From the NCBI RefSeq assembly GCF_945859685.1, contig NC_079148.1, positions 22,765,946 to 22,829,945 of the forward strand: a DNA stretch of 64,000 bases, given 5' to 3'. Of the stretch, positions 1-13,800 are shown piece after piece. The DNA comes from Eupeodes corollae. Lineage: Eukaryota; Arthropoda; Insecta; Diptera; Syrphidae. The notes under the pieces were generated by a model that had not been told where the DNA came from, made no database searches, and saw only the letters and a program-made list of their open reading frames with translations. The position numbers were made by a program, and so were the translations under genes. How positions within the stretch are numbered: position 1 is the first letter of the stretch; the number at the start of each line of letters is the position of its first letter.

Positions 1-166
1 AACCGACAGGCGGAAATATTTGTAAAATTGTTAAAAAAAAGTCTATATACGCAAGCTTAAAATATAATAGTTCTGATGAACTCGATAATATTATCAACCC
101 ATTTCTGTTTGATTATCGTAATTCTTAACATAGTAAAACTAATGAAACACCGGCGAAACAATATTT

Positions 167-1280
167 AGCTTGTTAAAGCCTCTGATTATTAAGGATGCTA
201 TACAAAATAATCAATATACGTGTACAAAGAATCATAAAGGCAAACGAAATGTTGAATTCAAGATAGATCAAAATCAAAATGTTTATATTCGCGCCTATAC
301 TAATCCTAACAATTCCAGTTGGACAAAAGCTACTGTACAGAAGCAACTTGGCCTACGTAATTATAAATGTATCATAATTCATAACAAAAGACCTATTAAC
401 TTACTTACTTAAGGTGGCGCCACAATCCTGTGTGAATTAGGGCCTCACCCAACAAACTTCTCCATCTAGCTCGGTCCCTAGCTAGATGTCTCCAGTTTCG
501 CGCTCCAAGTTGGGTGAGGTCACCTTCCACTTGTGCGCGCCACCTGATCGGCGGTCTTCCTCTACTGCGCTGTCCTGTGGGTGTGAATTCGAAGACTTTC
601 CGGGCCGGAGCTTTGGTTTTCATGCGCTCTACGTGACCCAGCCATCTTAGTCGTTGGACTTTTACCCATCTGGCTAAGTCTACATCGCTGTACAGACCCT
701 ACAGCTCTCCTCCACTCGCCTTCGATGCATACGGGACCGTAGATCACACGAAAAACTTTTCTCTCGAACCGACTCAAGGTGCTTTTATCCGCTTTTGTTC
801 TAGTCCATGTTTCTGCACGGTATAGCAGGACGGGGATGATAAGGGTCTATAGCAACACTTTGGTCCCTCGAGAGAGGACTTTACCACTCAATTGCTTTCT
901 TAGTCCAAAGAAACAGCGGTTAACAAGAGTTATTTTGCGTTTGATCTCAGCGCTGGTGTTGTTTTCTGCGTTTACAGCGGAGCCTAGGTAGACGAAGTCC
1001 TTGACTACCTCAAAGTTACGTCTGTCGATTGTGACGTTTTGAATAAAAAGACCTATTAAACGACACGTTAATCAAATACGTGCCCAGATAGAATAACCCA
1101 AAGCATTGACGGACAGCAAAAATTTAGATAGGTGGAGATGATATGGGCAACAGTGAAGCAATGAACACAAGTAGCTTATTAAACGAACTAACATCTGACA
1201 ATGCAGATGAAATAACAGCCGATAACAAACCACCGTCTCCGAAACAGCTTCGACCTCGTAAACAAATTTATCTTTATCTA
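167..1280 (+). pseudogene. 3' end of an old Ty3/gypsy pol, split by an RTE insertion
   Basis: The left part (167-399) reads VYIRAYTNPNNSSWTKATV, then a KQLGLRNYKC segment. Across the RTE insertion it continues KRHVNQIRAQIE and stops, matching the C-terminal barrel and KRHVNQLR-type end of gypsy pol proteins. After the stop a shifted frame (1143-1270) encodes a Ser/Asn-rich tail (NKPPSPKQLRPRKQ) typical of the same C-terminus. The 5' part lies outside the window or is lost; no LTR was recognised. Confidence 0.6.
400..1045 (-). mobile_element. RTE-type LINE, 5'-truncated copy A
   Basis: The minus strand encodes the end of an RTE reverse transcriptase ORF (GQRSRGRPPIRWRAQVEGDL, ARNWRHLARDRARWR). 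The 3' tail is GGCGCCACCT followed by (TAAG)n. The insertion is flanked by the 14-base duplication AAAAGACCTATTAA at 386-399 and 1046-1059, a classic target-primed insertion. Confidence 0.85.
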
Positions 1281-1439
1281 TCGAAAATGTTGGATTTAAA
1301 TTTATTATTTTTCTTCTTATTAGTGTCAGGAGGATCCACTCGATCGAGTGTCAGAAGAAATGAAACAAGTTTGTCAACTGCTAATGATAAATGATGTAAT
1401 GACTCTTTTTTAGTTCACGACGAAAAAGGCAACTAAATA

Positions 1440-2290
1440 TATAATGATCTTAAAGCCTGTGAAAAGGCTGAAAAGGTGTAAAGAAAAACTCAAAACCGGG
1501 TTTTTAGCAAAAAGTTTTCGAAAACCCGAAAATTGTTCACACCGAACATTTACACGTTTTCATTTGGCATTTAAATTTATTTAACACCAGCTGTCAAATT
1601 TTGTATTGATTTAAAAATTTGTGAGTGAAAAGTTTTGTTCTTCTCAAATTATTTGTGAAAATAAAATGAATTTTAATCAACTCAAATTGATTATTATGAT
1701 TTTCAACTGAAGTTCTGGGAACGGGCGGAATGGGCTCCCGATATGAACCAACAAGAACTACAAGCCTGGCTGCAGCTATCCTCTTTGTTCACTTCAAGCA
1801 GTCCGAACAATTCACAACAATTCAATTAAAATTAATTTTATTCAAAACATTTTCTTCTTCTTTCACAACAAATTCAATCCAAAATACTGAGCTTATGACT
1901 ATTGCTTCTGCTAGCCAAGCAATTGATTGAGAAGATTCTGAACGATTTCATGTAGGTCGTTATGGCCGGAGCAGAAAAGGTCAATTCCTAGTTTCAGATT
2001 TGTACCAAAATCACACTCATCCAGACCGATCACTGATGCTTTTATGATGGGCTGCAATTTCTCCATGACTATCTCTTTGGCTTTTTCCTTAAAAGCGCTG
2101 TTTTGCTTACATTAATTTGAGCGCTGAATGTTTCGAAAAGTTTGTTGGTTTCGTTCTACTTTGAATTGCTACTAGTTTAAGTGGTTTACCAAAAATGTAT
2201 GGGAAAACTTGAGTTTTCGATGTAGGTTTTTTACCAAAACCGAAAATTTCGCGAAAACCGGTTTCGGACTTGGTGTGAAAAGCCTATTAC
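1440..2290. mobile_element. possible degenerate TIR element
   Basis: Both ends carry related inverted AT-rich sequence with CGAAAACCCGAAAA / CCGAAAATTTCGCGAAAACC motifs and a GTGAAAAGGCT / AGGCTTTTCACAC pair. No transposase was recognised. Boundaries are approximate. Confidence 0.3.
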
Positions 2291-4269
2291 TGTTACTGAA
2301 ATCTGTTAATAGTATACATAAGAGTATGAGAATACATATTTAAATACATGACCAAAAATTACGGCAAGAAATACTGCAATGTCCCAAAGGCACTAAAAAG
2401 TTGTGGTCATTTGTAAAAAACATGAGGAATTCCTCCTCTGTACATTAAGTGAAATTGGGACTTGATTTTATTTTATTAAATACTAAAATGCAGCTAAAAA
2501 ATATATGTAAATCAGTGAAAAGCAAAAAATGGTGTGTTATTTAGTTATAATTACAAATTTTTTTAAAGAATTTTAATGATCCCGACATCTTGATATGAAA
2601 CCAGAGTCTGAAAAAAATCAATCTGAAAAAAGCGAAAGTAAAAATCTACAAGTTTTTCACTTCAATCAACACAGACTAATCCAGACTTGTAGAAACTAAA
2701 AGATACAAAATTTTGGACATAGTCCAATTAATTATACTTTTGCTTTTGTAAGACTGAGCCATCGTCGTCGTCACCCGTTTCCTGGTGAATTAACAAGTAG
2801 TATCTAGTTTGATAGCATTCCCCCTTAATCACAATTTATAAAAATCCCTTTTAACTCGTAACTCGGCAAATATCCAACTTTTCTTGTTATTTAACATAAC
2901 ATTCCAAACATTCACACACAATAAGAAGCTACTTTCTCAAGTAAAATACAAAAATAAAAAAGAAAAACTATTTCACCCCCACTTTCATTAATGAATTAAA
3001 GAAATTGCCTATGTTCAAAATAGACACTATATGTAGGTTATTTCATTTATAACATAAATTTATTTGTCTGTTATTTCAAAAATGCACTACATCATGCATC
3101 TGCTCTTTCCACTTCTCTCCCATGTATTACAGCATATTTAATTTCTTAATAAATTGCAGCTGTTATATTTTGTCCCACAACTGCTACGGTGTAACATAGT
3201 GTCTTGCTCTTGTGAGGTGGACAACGTATTCTATTCCATCTCTATATACGGTCCATAACACCGTGAAAACCATAACGATTAAGTACAACCTATTATACCC
3301 CTGCATATGGATGGCACGTGCAGGTCAGAATTGGAATTTTTTAAGAGGATTTCCCCTAATGCACAGAAACCAACCATATCGACGATTAACCTTCGTCCTT
3401 TTGTGCCCGTGTTGTGCAGTCACAACTCTAACTTCTTAGGATATTGTTGTTGAATCTTGAGGGACACTTTTATTGATCTCTGAGTTCGATCTGTTTTTAT
3501 AAGATTTTCTGTGCTCACAAAAAGTAAAAATATCGACAAGGATTGTTTGCCTTTATCCCAAACCTATAATTTATTTAAACAATTAAATATTAGTTCAGTA
3601 CTTTAACGTTATTATTTAATGTAACCATCACATGTTAATAGTGAGAAGATTGAACTCATTTAAAGTTAAATACTTGACTGAAGTTTTACATGACAGCTTC
3701 CTTAAGCTTAGGAATTCATAAGTTGTGATATTGATGATTATCCTCCTCTCACGCAATCTTGGTGTAGTGTGTTTTTAAAGCCTTTTCTTTGATACAAATT
3801 ATATAAGCTTATAAATAAAAAGAAATGTTCAGAAAAAAAAGTATTAAACTTGTGAATTATTCTAAAACATCAAATAAAGTGAGTTTAATTTTACATGTTT
3901 CTCGAAATTGTACAAGTAGCCAGTTAATAGTTTCCTAGTCGGTTTGACTAATCGAAAAATAGGACACTGAGCTCCATTTTCTTATTCTCAATCTCAAAGT
4001 TTTCAAAAAATAATTCAAAAGGACTCAAGTGTTGGGACTCAGTTTTTAAGTAACCTGGAAAAAATATTAATAAGTGACTTTTAATTCGTCATTAAATTTG
4101 TTTGTTTATATAAAAATTGTAAACCTTATCTTGGAACAAATGATCGAATTTGTACGACTTATATCATTGTCACCAGTGCACATATATTAATTTAATTAAT
4201 TATTACAAACTCCACATACGAGTACTTTTATTTTAATATTTAATAATATATTTTTTTTCTGTATTCCAG
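2291..4269. other. AT-rich sequence upstream of PHLDB exon 1
   Basis: No convincing coding sequence was seen. It must include the intron acceptor at 4268-4269 and may contain the 5' UTR exon, which I cannot place. Confidence 0.4.
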
Positions 4270-7200
4270 ATGTCATTAAAAAAGAAAGATCCATCATTAA
4301 GAGTTGCTGCTAATGATCCGCACTTAGTGAGCCTTGGTGGTGGCCGATTGAGTACGGCAGTTACAATACATTACATACCCATTGGTGAGTATTCGTATGA
4401 GAAGAACTGTCAACTGTTCCATACAAATTTCCAACCATTACCAATTTTTTGAACATTGTAATAAATTATTTTTGTTTTATTTTTTAGGTGATATGACAAT
4501 AGGTTCATCGCCTACATGCAGTGTCTCTCTAAACGGATCTGGGGTGCGCCCGGTCCATTGTACGATTTATCGTAGTGAAGAAAATGAAGTGACCATCGTT
4601 CCAGAAAGTGAAGCTAGAGTCCTAATCGATGGAACAAAACTCGATGGCGAAACAAATCTCACACAAGGCGCAATGATTACAATTGGCAATTCGAATTATT
4701 TGCGTTTCAATAATCCCGCCGAAGCCCAACTAATACGTTCAGCAATGGGCAGCAACGAAAGAATCTCAATGCCACAAATTGACTTCACCCAAGTTCCGCG
4801 TCGCAATTCGGGCCGAAGTAATAGCAGCAGCAATGGTGGTAGTGGTGGCTCTGAAGAAGCCCAAATCGAAGCATTCTACGAATCGAAAATTCATCCGAAA
4901 GAATCAAAACTCATTCAAAACATCGACATAAATGGTCTGACATGTCCGAAAGTTTTCACAGCCGATTCGATAACAGTTAACACACCAGCTAAAGATGTAC
5001 TAGGTCCGAAATATGCAAATTTTGCAAAGAATCTCGCTGAGAATCATCGCAACGAAAAAAATCAAAAAATGAACAACTATGTAAACATTCCAGCTACAAG
5101 TTTTCTACAACAACATCAACATCAACAACAGCAGCACCAGCACCATAACAACAGCAACCATAATAGTTCTTCGCCAAGTATAAATGGTGGAAGTGCTGGT
5201 GGCAATGAGATTCTGGCTAAAGTAAATAATAATCTATCGAGTAATAGTAGAAACACTACACCATATGATAAGTATCCCAAAACATATGGTGGCTTGCAAC
5301 TATTTCCAATGAATGGTGTTAATACTGAAATCAACAATTCGTCGTCATCGTATCATAGTGTTACCTATGATTCGTTGACAGCACATAACTCATCACAGCA
5401 GAATATATCGGCGCAGGAAAATGAACGCCTGGAGGAGATTCTTAAGATTTGTACTGAGTACGAACGCCAGAATTCGAGTATTACCTCTTCACCCATAGTT
5501 CAGAATCGTATTAAAACAAATGGGTCTCTGCCGCGGGAAAAGAAAGGACCATTCTATGATTTAAGCCCTCAACATGCAGGAGGGCATTCAAAAGTTTTCT
5601 TTCCCGACAAATCCAAATCGAGTTCTGGGTATGAGAATGTTCGACTCATAGGCGATCGAAGGGTAGAAATTGGTGGTGGGAGTGGCAGCGGGGGTGGGAC
5701 TCCATCAAGTGGTTCGTGCATTGGTTCCCCAAAGTCGGGCTATGAGAATGTTATCGTCGGAAAGTATGTACCACAAAGCCCAAGAACAAAAATACGAACC
5801 ACTTGCATGTCACCCAAAAAGGAAAGCAGTTTTAATGGTTCTTCGGTGTTTCAAGTTCAACAAAAACCGCAGACAAGTCACTCGACATCAGATTATGAAC
5901 AATTGATACAAACTTTTGAGGATAAGCTGAAAATGGAAATGGAGGCCATACAAGATAAAAGTCGATTAGCCAGTCCAACATCATCGTCTAAAGTTGGTTT
6001 CAGTTCAACTCCCAAAAGAGCGAATAAGAACATCAATAATTTGACTTTAAATCTGAGCTTTGATAAAAAAGACAAGGAGAAGCCAGTTCCTGCTGTTCGA
6101 AACCTTAAGACTAATGTAAAAGTTCCTGTAGCGGATTCGAATGGCTCAGACATTAATCTGGAAAAGCTTAAGAGAACTCGTAAAGAATTGCAAGCTAACA
6201 TTCTAATGCTCAGGGCAGAAATAGGAGAGTTGCGACTGCAGGAGGAAAACTCTTTAAGAAGCGTAAGTTTTTTTTACTTTTTTGTTCTAGTCCTAGTATA
6301 ACATTCAGATAAATATCTCTTTTCAGATGGACATGGAGAAATCTATTGGATCAGCTGAACTCTTATCCACCAAGGACAATCTTGGGAAACTAGAAAAATC
6401 CTTCACTTTGCTGCAAACAAAAATTCATCGATTAGAAGCACAAAGAAATGCCACACGTGTCATGGAAGAAAATCAACAGGCTAAGCTAAAGCAATCAATT
6501 GCTATAAAACAAGACCAAGTAAAAAGGTGAGTTTTCTTAAAATAATCTTTGCTCAAATTTCAATTTCAATTTCAATGAATTTGTCTTCTTTTTATTTTAA
6601 AGACTGAAAACAATGCTTAAAGTGAAACCCTCTGACGATTGTTTAAATGAAGAATTCAATAAGTGTTACGAATCACTCGAGAACGATCGTAAAACATTTG
6701 AAGATTTGGAATTCCAGTATCTGGAAGAAGAGTCCGAATGGCAAGCATACCGAGAAGAACTCCATATGGAACAAAAAGATTTGTCCTCACAAATTGATGA
6801 ACAACGAAATAAAATGCGACAATTGGAGAACTCTGACTCTGCTAATCGCAACGATGCCTGTACCGAAGCTCAAACTTTAAAAAATAACTTATTATCATTG
6901 ATAAATGAATTACGGGAATACAAAGAAGAATTACGAACAGTAGAAGCCAATATAACGGAAATAACTGGAGAACTCAACGGGCAATCGGATCCATCATCTG
7001 AAAATGACGATGATGATGATGACAATGACGATGATGACGACGAGGAAGATGATGAGAGCGAAATGTCACCGGCCGATAATCAACATGGAATAATGTCGCA
7101 ATCTCTGTTCGGATCAGCAGAAATTCTCTGTCCAAAACGCCATCCAGAAGACATTATGTCAAAGAGTGTTAACGAGAATATGTTCTATAACAATAAAATT

Positions 7201-7825
7201 GAATTGCCATCACAACAGCCAGCAACAAGCACACCCAAGAGGAAACTAGAAGTTGTTGACATAAAAGATGATTATATCAACGATGCACCCGCTCTCCCCC
7301 CTAGGCAGCCTTATAAGAGTTCTCAAGATTCGCCATCGGTTGAAGAACAAGTTGTTCGTCGATTGCACAAAGAAGAAGAGGATCCATTATTAAAACTTAA
7401 ATACAATGTAAATGGAGAACAGGAGCAGACAGGTGAACGAGTCAATTTTAATCTATCGCTTGGTAGTGATGATTTTGAGGTTAATCCATTGGAGCGAAGA
7501 ATTCCATCACAGGATGATATCGATAGAATTTCAAAGGTGACTTCAGATGCACCAATTTCAACCAAAGGAGCCAGTAATAAGATATTTGACAGTATTAAAG
7601 AAATTGAGAGAAATCGACAGTTATTGCTGGCACAGCAAGGTTAGTAGTTAATTAAAAAAAAATAGTATATTTCTATTGTCATTGAATTATCAATCTCGAT
7701 TTCTTTGTTGTTGTTGCAGGATGCCATGTTATTGAACATGCAAGACAAAAAATGGTCGATTTGAAAAAGAAAAGTCATGATGAAGCACGTGCACAGTATT
7801 TGTCTATGTTGAGTACTAGTTTAGA
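4270..7825 (+). CDS. Phldb: PHLDB exons 1-5 (FHA domain, linker, coiled coils)
   Basis: Exon 1 (4270-4384) encodes the start of the FHA domain and ends with one leftover base at gtgagt. Exon 2 (4488-6262) completes the FHA domain and carries the long Ser/Asn/Gln-rich linker, including a Gln/His run at 5107-5160; its donor is gtaagt. Exons 3 (6327-6526) and 4 (6603-7639) encode charged heptad-like helices. Exon 4 also holds an Asp/Glu tract at about 7003-7070 and the proline-rich PALPPRQP. Exon 5 (7720-7825) encodes the conserved basic helix that precedes the PH module in this family and ends with two leftover bases. Confidence 0.9.
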
Positions 7826-10800
7826 GTAAGTATTTACAAAAGTGCTGAATAAGTAATGTTTAAGTATCATTCAAATTATTTTATTTTGTATGTTGGTTAT
7901 TAGCAAATCATAACTGTCGATATCGATAAGCTTATATGAATCGACAGATGCACCCAAAACAAATAATTCACAAATAGGTTTGTTAATAATTCAGGACGTG
8001 TTGGATTTATGGTACACTTTTTTGTATAATAACTTATCTCATAGATTTCAAGGATACAACTTTTGCATAAAAGTTTAAAAAATAAATAAATTAGGTGGCG
8101 CAGCAGTCTGTAGTGAACCAGGGCCTATTGACTTACAACTCTTAACCATTCCTGTGTGCTAGCAATTGTAGGGATGGAGGGGACCTACAGCTTATATGCT
8201 GCATTCGAACGGTTAAATTGAAAGTTTTTTTTTCATGACAAGAATTACTCTTGGAGGATTTTTCAATTCCTCGTAAGAGGCAGTCCCCATGCAAAAACTT
8301 TTGTTGCACAGGCAGGAATTGAACCCAAGGCCTCAAGTTTGACAGTCCTACGTACTAACCATTACGGTAACAATCAGTTTTTTGAACATAGCTTTAACTG
8401 ATGGTTTTTAAAGATAAAATAACTGTCAAGAGAAAGATGAAATAGGCTTTCCAACAAAAATACGCATTTCTCGTCATATAAAAGATCAGGCTTAGCTATT
8501 ACTTACTGGTTCTTAGACCTATAAAGCCCGTGGGGATCCCTAGCGGTACATAAAGCCTCAACTTCTCCTTCGTGCCATTGTGTGCTGTTTCCGGCAATGT
8601 GTTTGAGATCCCTCTATGTCTTCCTTAATCTCTTCTCTGTTCTTCTTGAAAGGTTTCTCGGTCTACCGACTCTTCTGCGTTCTTGAGTGAATGGATTTCA
8701 CTGCATTGCCTGTCATTACCTTTTTGAAGCGTGTGTCCAATCCACTACAACTTGCGCCTTCGTATAACAGTGTCAATGGGTTCCTATACAGATCTTCATT
8801 AAATATACCATTGGGACAGAAAGTCCGTAAGATGTTTCATAGAGATCTATTAATGAAGCTCTGCAGATTCTTGGTAATCGTTGCTGTTTTTTTCCAGGTA
8901 TTGCAACCGTAATACAGTACTGATTCGTTTGAGCGGAACAGTCGTAGCTTTGTCTTCACGCTTATAGGGTGGTTTTTCCAAACATTGGGAAACATCCCAA
9001 CAGCAGCCTCAGATTTCCTGATACGGTTGGCGACTATATTTCGAAAGTACTTAAAACTATCTATTATAATAGTGAAAGAAGTGAAATAGTGAACATTTTT
9101 AACAACCAAGATTTATTAATAAGTCCTTTTAAAAAATTACTTTTTGAAGCTCAATTATTATTAAATTTAAAAATTGAAGCTGCCTTATATTTAAAATATG
9201 TACGTTACCTGACTCAGTGCTTCACAACTCTTTGTAGAAAATACTCTCATTTCACCTAAAATGTAAAAAAGAATAATGATGATTCAAACTCGAACAAAAT
9301 TCCCTAAACCCTTAATTTGAATAAGAAAACAAAAAGCTTTTGCCTAGTATTTCATTGTCTCAGGATAAAATTATTATTGTAACAAAGTTTGGTCGAAATA
9401 GGCAATTGTCAGCATATTGGCATCCACGATAGATGTTGTTTTTATTTGTACTTTTTGTTTATAGACAATCTTTTTAGACAAACGAAACAAGGAACTGATA
9501 CTGGGTTATATGCAAAAAGATGAATTCAAGGTCTTTACTCTGAGAACTTTCTTAGAGTGTTATGCAACAAAATACAGAGACCGAGATCGATCTCAAGCTG
9601 TGAGTTCGAACTCAAAGTGTTGAGATCTATCTCTCGACCAAAGGTCTCTGTAAAAAAGTTCTTGTTTTGATATGCAAAAAGATGAGCAAACACTCGATTG
9701 TATGAGAGCGAACTCACAAATTGTTGAGGATGTGTTGTCTCTTACTCAGTTGATAAACAACTATGAAAATGGACGAGTTTCTGAATAATTTCGATACAAA
9801 TCGTATTTATAAAAATAGAAGATTCGAACTGGTGAAGGTTTTCGAAAATTGTATAGATTTAGTGAAACAGGTGTGCAATTATTGACAAATGAGGTTTTGG
9901 GCTCAATCCTGAGAACACGTGGTGATGCTTTTTTACTCATCAAGAAAAAATGAGGTTTTTTCTGCGTTATGTAGGAGATCCTGGATTTCAAAGCGGTGTT
10001 GGTGAAGGCATTGGTGTCAATCAATCAACGATATCTAGGGTTGTACAGCAATTCGCAACAAAAATTGCAAACCGTGCAACTGATTGGATCACCACTATTT
10101 TACCACGAGGAGTACGTCAACCGCAAAGGATACTACTCAATAAATGTACAAGCTACGTGCAACGCGAATGAACAATTTACAAGCATCAAAATAAGCAAAT
10201 GTTCTTCCTAGTACTTAAGAATTATTTTCTTATTTCCAATTTTTTTTATCTATTTTGCTTTTAAGCGGGACTTCATATTTGTTTCACTTATGTCCTCATT
10301 TTCGCTTTCAGAAGACATTTTTCCTTCTTGTCTCGACTGACCGCACAGAAACTACTGTTTCAACTAGTGCAAGTGCATACAAAGAGCTTTGAGATGGTTC
10401 TCATTTCACTGAGTCAGAACTGTAGAGAGTGAACTCGTTTTTTTGTATATGAATCTGAGTCTGACTCCTAGTCTGCACAATCGATCTCACATGCGAGTTC
10501 AAGCTCCTCAGCTCTGACTCTGAGAACTTTTTCATCCTTTAGCATATGACCCATTGTCTGTAGCTTCACCGAAATTATATAATGTGATCAGTGGTTTTAC
10601 GTGTTTCTTGAAGTATAATTTTTGTAGAAAAAAAAACTGAACACTACCATTTCAATTTTTAAAAAATCAATCGTGTTTTTCGATGAAAGGTTAAGCATAG
10701 CAAAGTTTAGGTTTAAAATTATTATTTGTGGAACTTTGTGGGAGCCACAGTTTGCGTCTAACATTGAGAGCTTGAGGTACGTGGCGTCCGAAGCCCGAGT

Positions 10801-13800
10801 TAATATACGTGTATGATAAGTTTAACATGTTTGACAACTTATTTCATGGGTATTATTCAAATATTATTCAAATCTTTGGTAATTTAGGAGTGAAAGCGAT
10901 CAGATTCTCCGGAAAGTAATTTTTCTCATGGGTATGCGTTGTTTTCCCGAGGTCAAAAGTAACTCATGCCCTTTCTTAAGTCTCAAACTATCTCCTATTT
11001 AAATCTGTTCAACGGTTTGGTCGGCCCATCTGAATTTTCCAATGGGAATGCGTCATACCGGGGTAAAAAGTAGCCTATGTCCTTTCTCGGGTATTAAAAT
11101 ATCTCCATACCAAATTTCATGCAAATTGGTTCTGTAGTTAAGTCGTGATTGAGTAACAGACGGACATAGTTACTTTAACATTTAAAACTCATCAGTAATT
11201 TGTTTTTGGCTCATATTAATTTATTCTTTAACAGACTACTTGAGGAAGAATATATTCCGAAATCTTTTTTAAGAGCATGGATTTGCGCAATATTTAAAAA
11301 AGATTATCCCCAGCACCCAGACATCTACAGGGGCATATCGATTTCCCGTGCCTTCGGAAAATATTCACCCATCTTCAATACCATAGGTTGACGAAATGGG
11401 TTGAAGAGAATCAACTACTTAGTATTTTCCAAGCCGGGTTGATCATATATTTGCACTCACTACTATAGTCAAAATGTTTTTAGAGAATAAAAAAAGACTT
11501 TACGTTTTTTTTGTCGATTTAAAAGCAGCCTTTGATACGGTTAACAGGAGTTCTTTAATTTATAAAATTTCGAACCTAGGCTTATCTACAACATTTCTGA
11601 ACTTATATAAGCTGTGGATTAAGTCCATTAAAGTTTATATGATGATGTATCCAAAGATTTCCCTGGTGGTATTAAGGTTGGTGAAACATAAATAAAAATG
11701 CTCCTATACGCGGATGACATTTTACTATTGGCAGATAATCCCATAGCTTTGCAGTTGCAAATAAACAAGCTCAAGCGTTTTTGTGATTTATGGGATTTAA
11801 GCATAAATGTTGTAAAGTCGAAAATCGTGTTTTTTTTAAAATACTCATCGAAGAACAACTTTCCAAGAGAAATGGTTTCTGGAACGTGAACCAATAGAAA
11901 CAGTAAATCAGTTCAAATACTTAGGTTTCTTGATAACTCGTAACCTTGATTTTCGCTCACATGCAAAAGAAAAATGCAATGCAGCCAAAACGGCAATAAA
12001 CCTTATGTGGTGTAATTTCTTCTGCAACAAGTATGTGGATGCAACTGCTAAATTTAGAGTGTTAGATGCAAGCATTAAAACATGCCTTTGCTATGCAAAT
12101 CAAGTGTTTGGCTATCAAAACTTAGAAGAGTTTGAAGTAATTCAACATTTATTTGTCAAACGCATCCTTAAACTGGATAACTCAACACCTACATATGCAA
12201 TCCACACTGAATCCGGTATGCCACAAATCAAATGCTGATTATATAATAAAAGTTATTAAAAGGCCTGACTCAAATCTCAAAAATAGATATTAAAATATGC
12301 TCTTAGACGTCAAATATCACCTTTCAAAAAATGGAATGATTTATCTTTTAGACACAGTGTAGACTTCGACCTCAATAATACAGCCCATACCAATTGGCAG
12401 GACTTATTCTACAGTTGTATAGCTAAAATAGATGATTCCCTGTATTTGGAATGTCTGAATAGAGCCCAAACATCGACTAATAGACTTATATATAAAGAAT
12501 TAAACCACACACTTCTTATTCGAAATTATTTTAACGAAAACTCACTCTTAATCAAATGAGAGTTATCTTTAAAGCAAGGACTGAAATGCTTTGCTTAAAT
12601 TATAGACCTCATAGAACTGGCCTTCGCCCGAAATGTAGTTTGTGTAACCGCAATGAAACCGAAAACATGTATCATTTTCTAGCTGTGTGCCCAATCTTAC
12701 AAGAAATCAGCAGGCTTTACTTCTCAAAGAGTTTCCTTACACTTGAAGATACAAAGGATCTTTTAAATGGTTGCTCAGGTTGGAATATTCTTTGTCTATA
12801 TGTGAATCATGCCTTAGTAACAGTTTCATCGATTGAATTTTAAACTAATTTAAATGATGATTAAATAGAATGTAAATCTCTTTTTCTGTTAAAACAGGTT
12901 CTTCATTTGTTTTTATTTATTTAAAATTTATTACTTATATATTTCGTAAAATTATTTTTAATATGTATTTACAACTTTAACCTTTTCTTTCTTTTTACTA
13001 AAAACTCGAAATAAGTCAATTAGGCAGACGGCAATATTTTTGTCAAGCTTTACAATTCTTATATCAACAAAATGTAAGAAAAAATTATCAAGAAATAAAT
13101 AATGTATTAATAAATTAATAATAAATACTAAAAAATTAGTAAGATTATACACTACTTGTAGACATTAATTCATCTCTCTATACATTTTCAACACCAAATT
13201 TTTTCACAAATAATTCAAAATTTCCGGTGATTTTTACGGATGGAAATGAAAAATTTAAGATCAAATACTTTCATCAAATTTGTATGAACCCTTTTAAGTT
13301 TTTGTATGATGGGCCGCATATCATTCACATCTCTCTCGAGGGAAAACTTGACATAACAGGGTTTTTCCTATTTACCTATTTCTACTTATTTGCCCTTTTG
13401 GAGACTTTATTTTGTTGCTGTATTGCATCCAATCCAACAGTGTTTTATGTTGATTTGAATTTTTCACATTGGCATTTTTTAAGAAACACAATTTCCTTAT
13501 GAAAGTAAAACCAAAAAGACACCCTCTAGCGACAAATTAGCCAATTAATTAAATAATTTAAAAATTTTTAAAAAAATGTCTCATTCATTTGTGTAGATAC
13601 AACCTAAATCAATATAAACTTGAAACACGACTACTTGCCGTAAGATTTCTTAAGTAAATATTTTTATTTGTTGATTAGAAAACCCATACAATGCAACCCA
13701 TAGATACAAGGCTATTTGCATAATTAATGTACACACAATTATATCATTTGTATAATTCCACACACATCTGAAATGAAATAATTGTTGTCATACTCCATAA

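Noticed and set aside
5122..5337. Minus-strand Leu/Cys-rich frame in PHLDB exon 2
   Set aside because: Shadow of the CAA/CAC/CAG tract on the coding strand.
13227..13502. Frame of 91 codons in PHLDB intron 5
   Set aside because: No domain, no splice context, composition of intronic AT-rich DNA.
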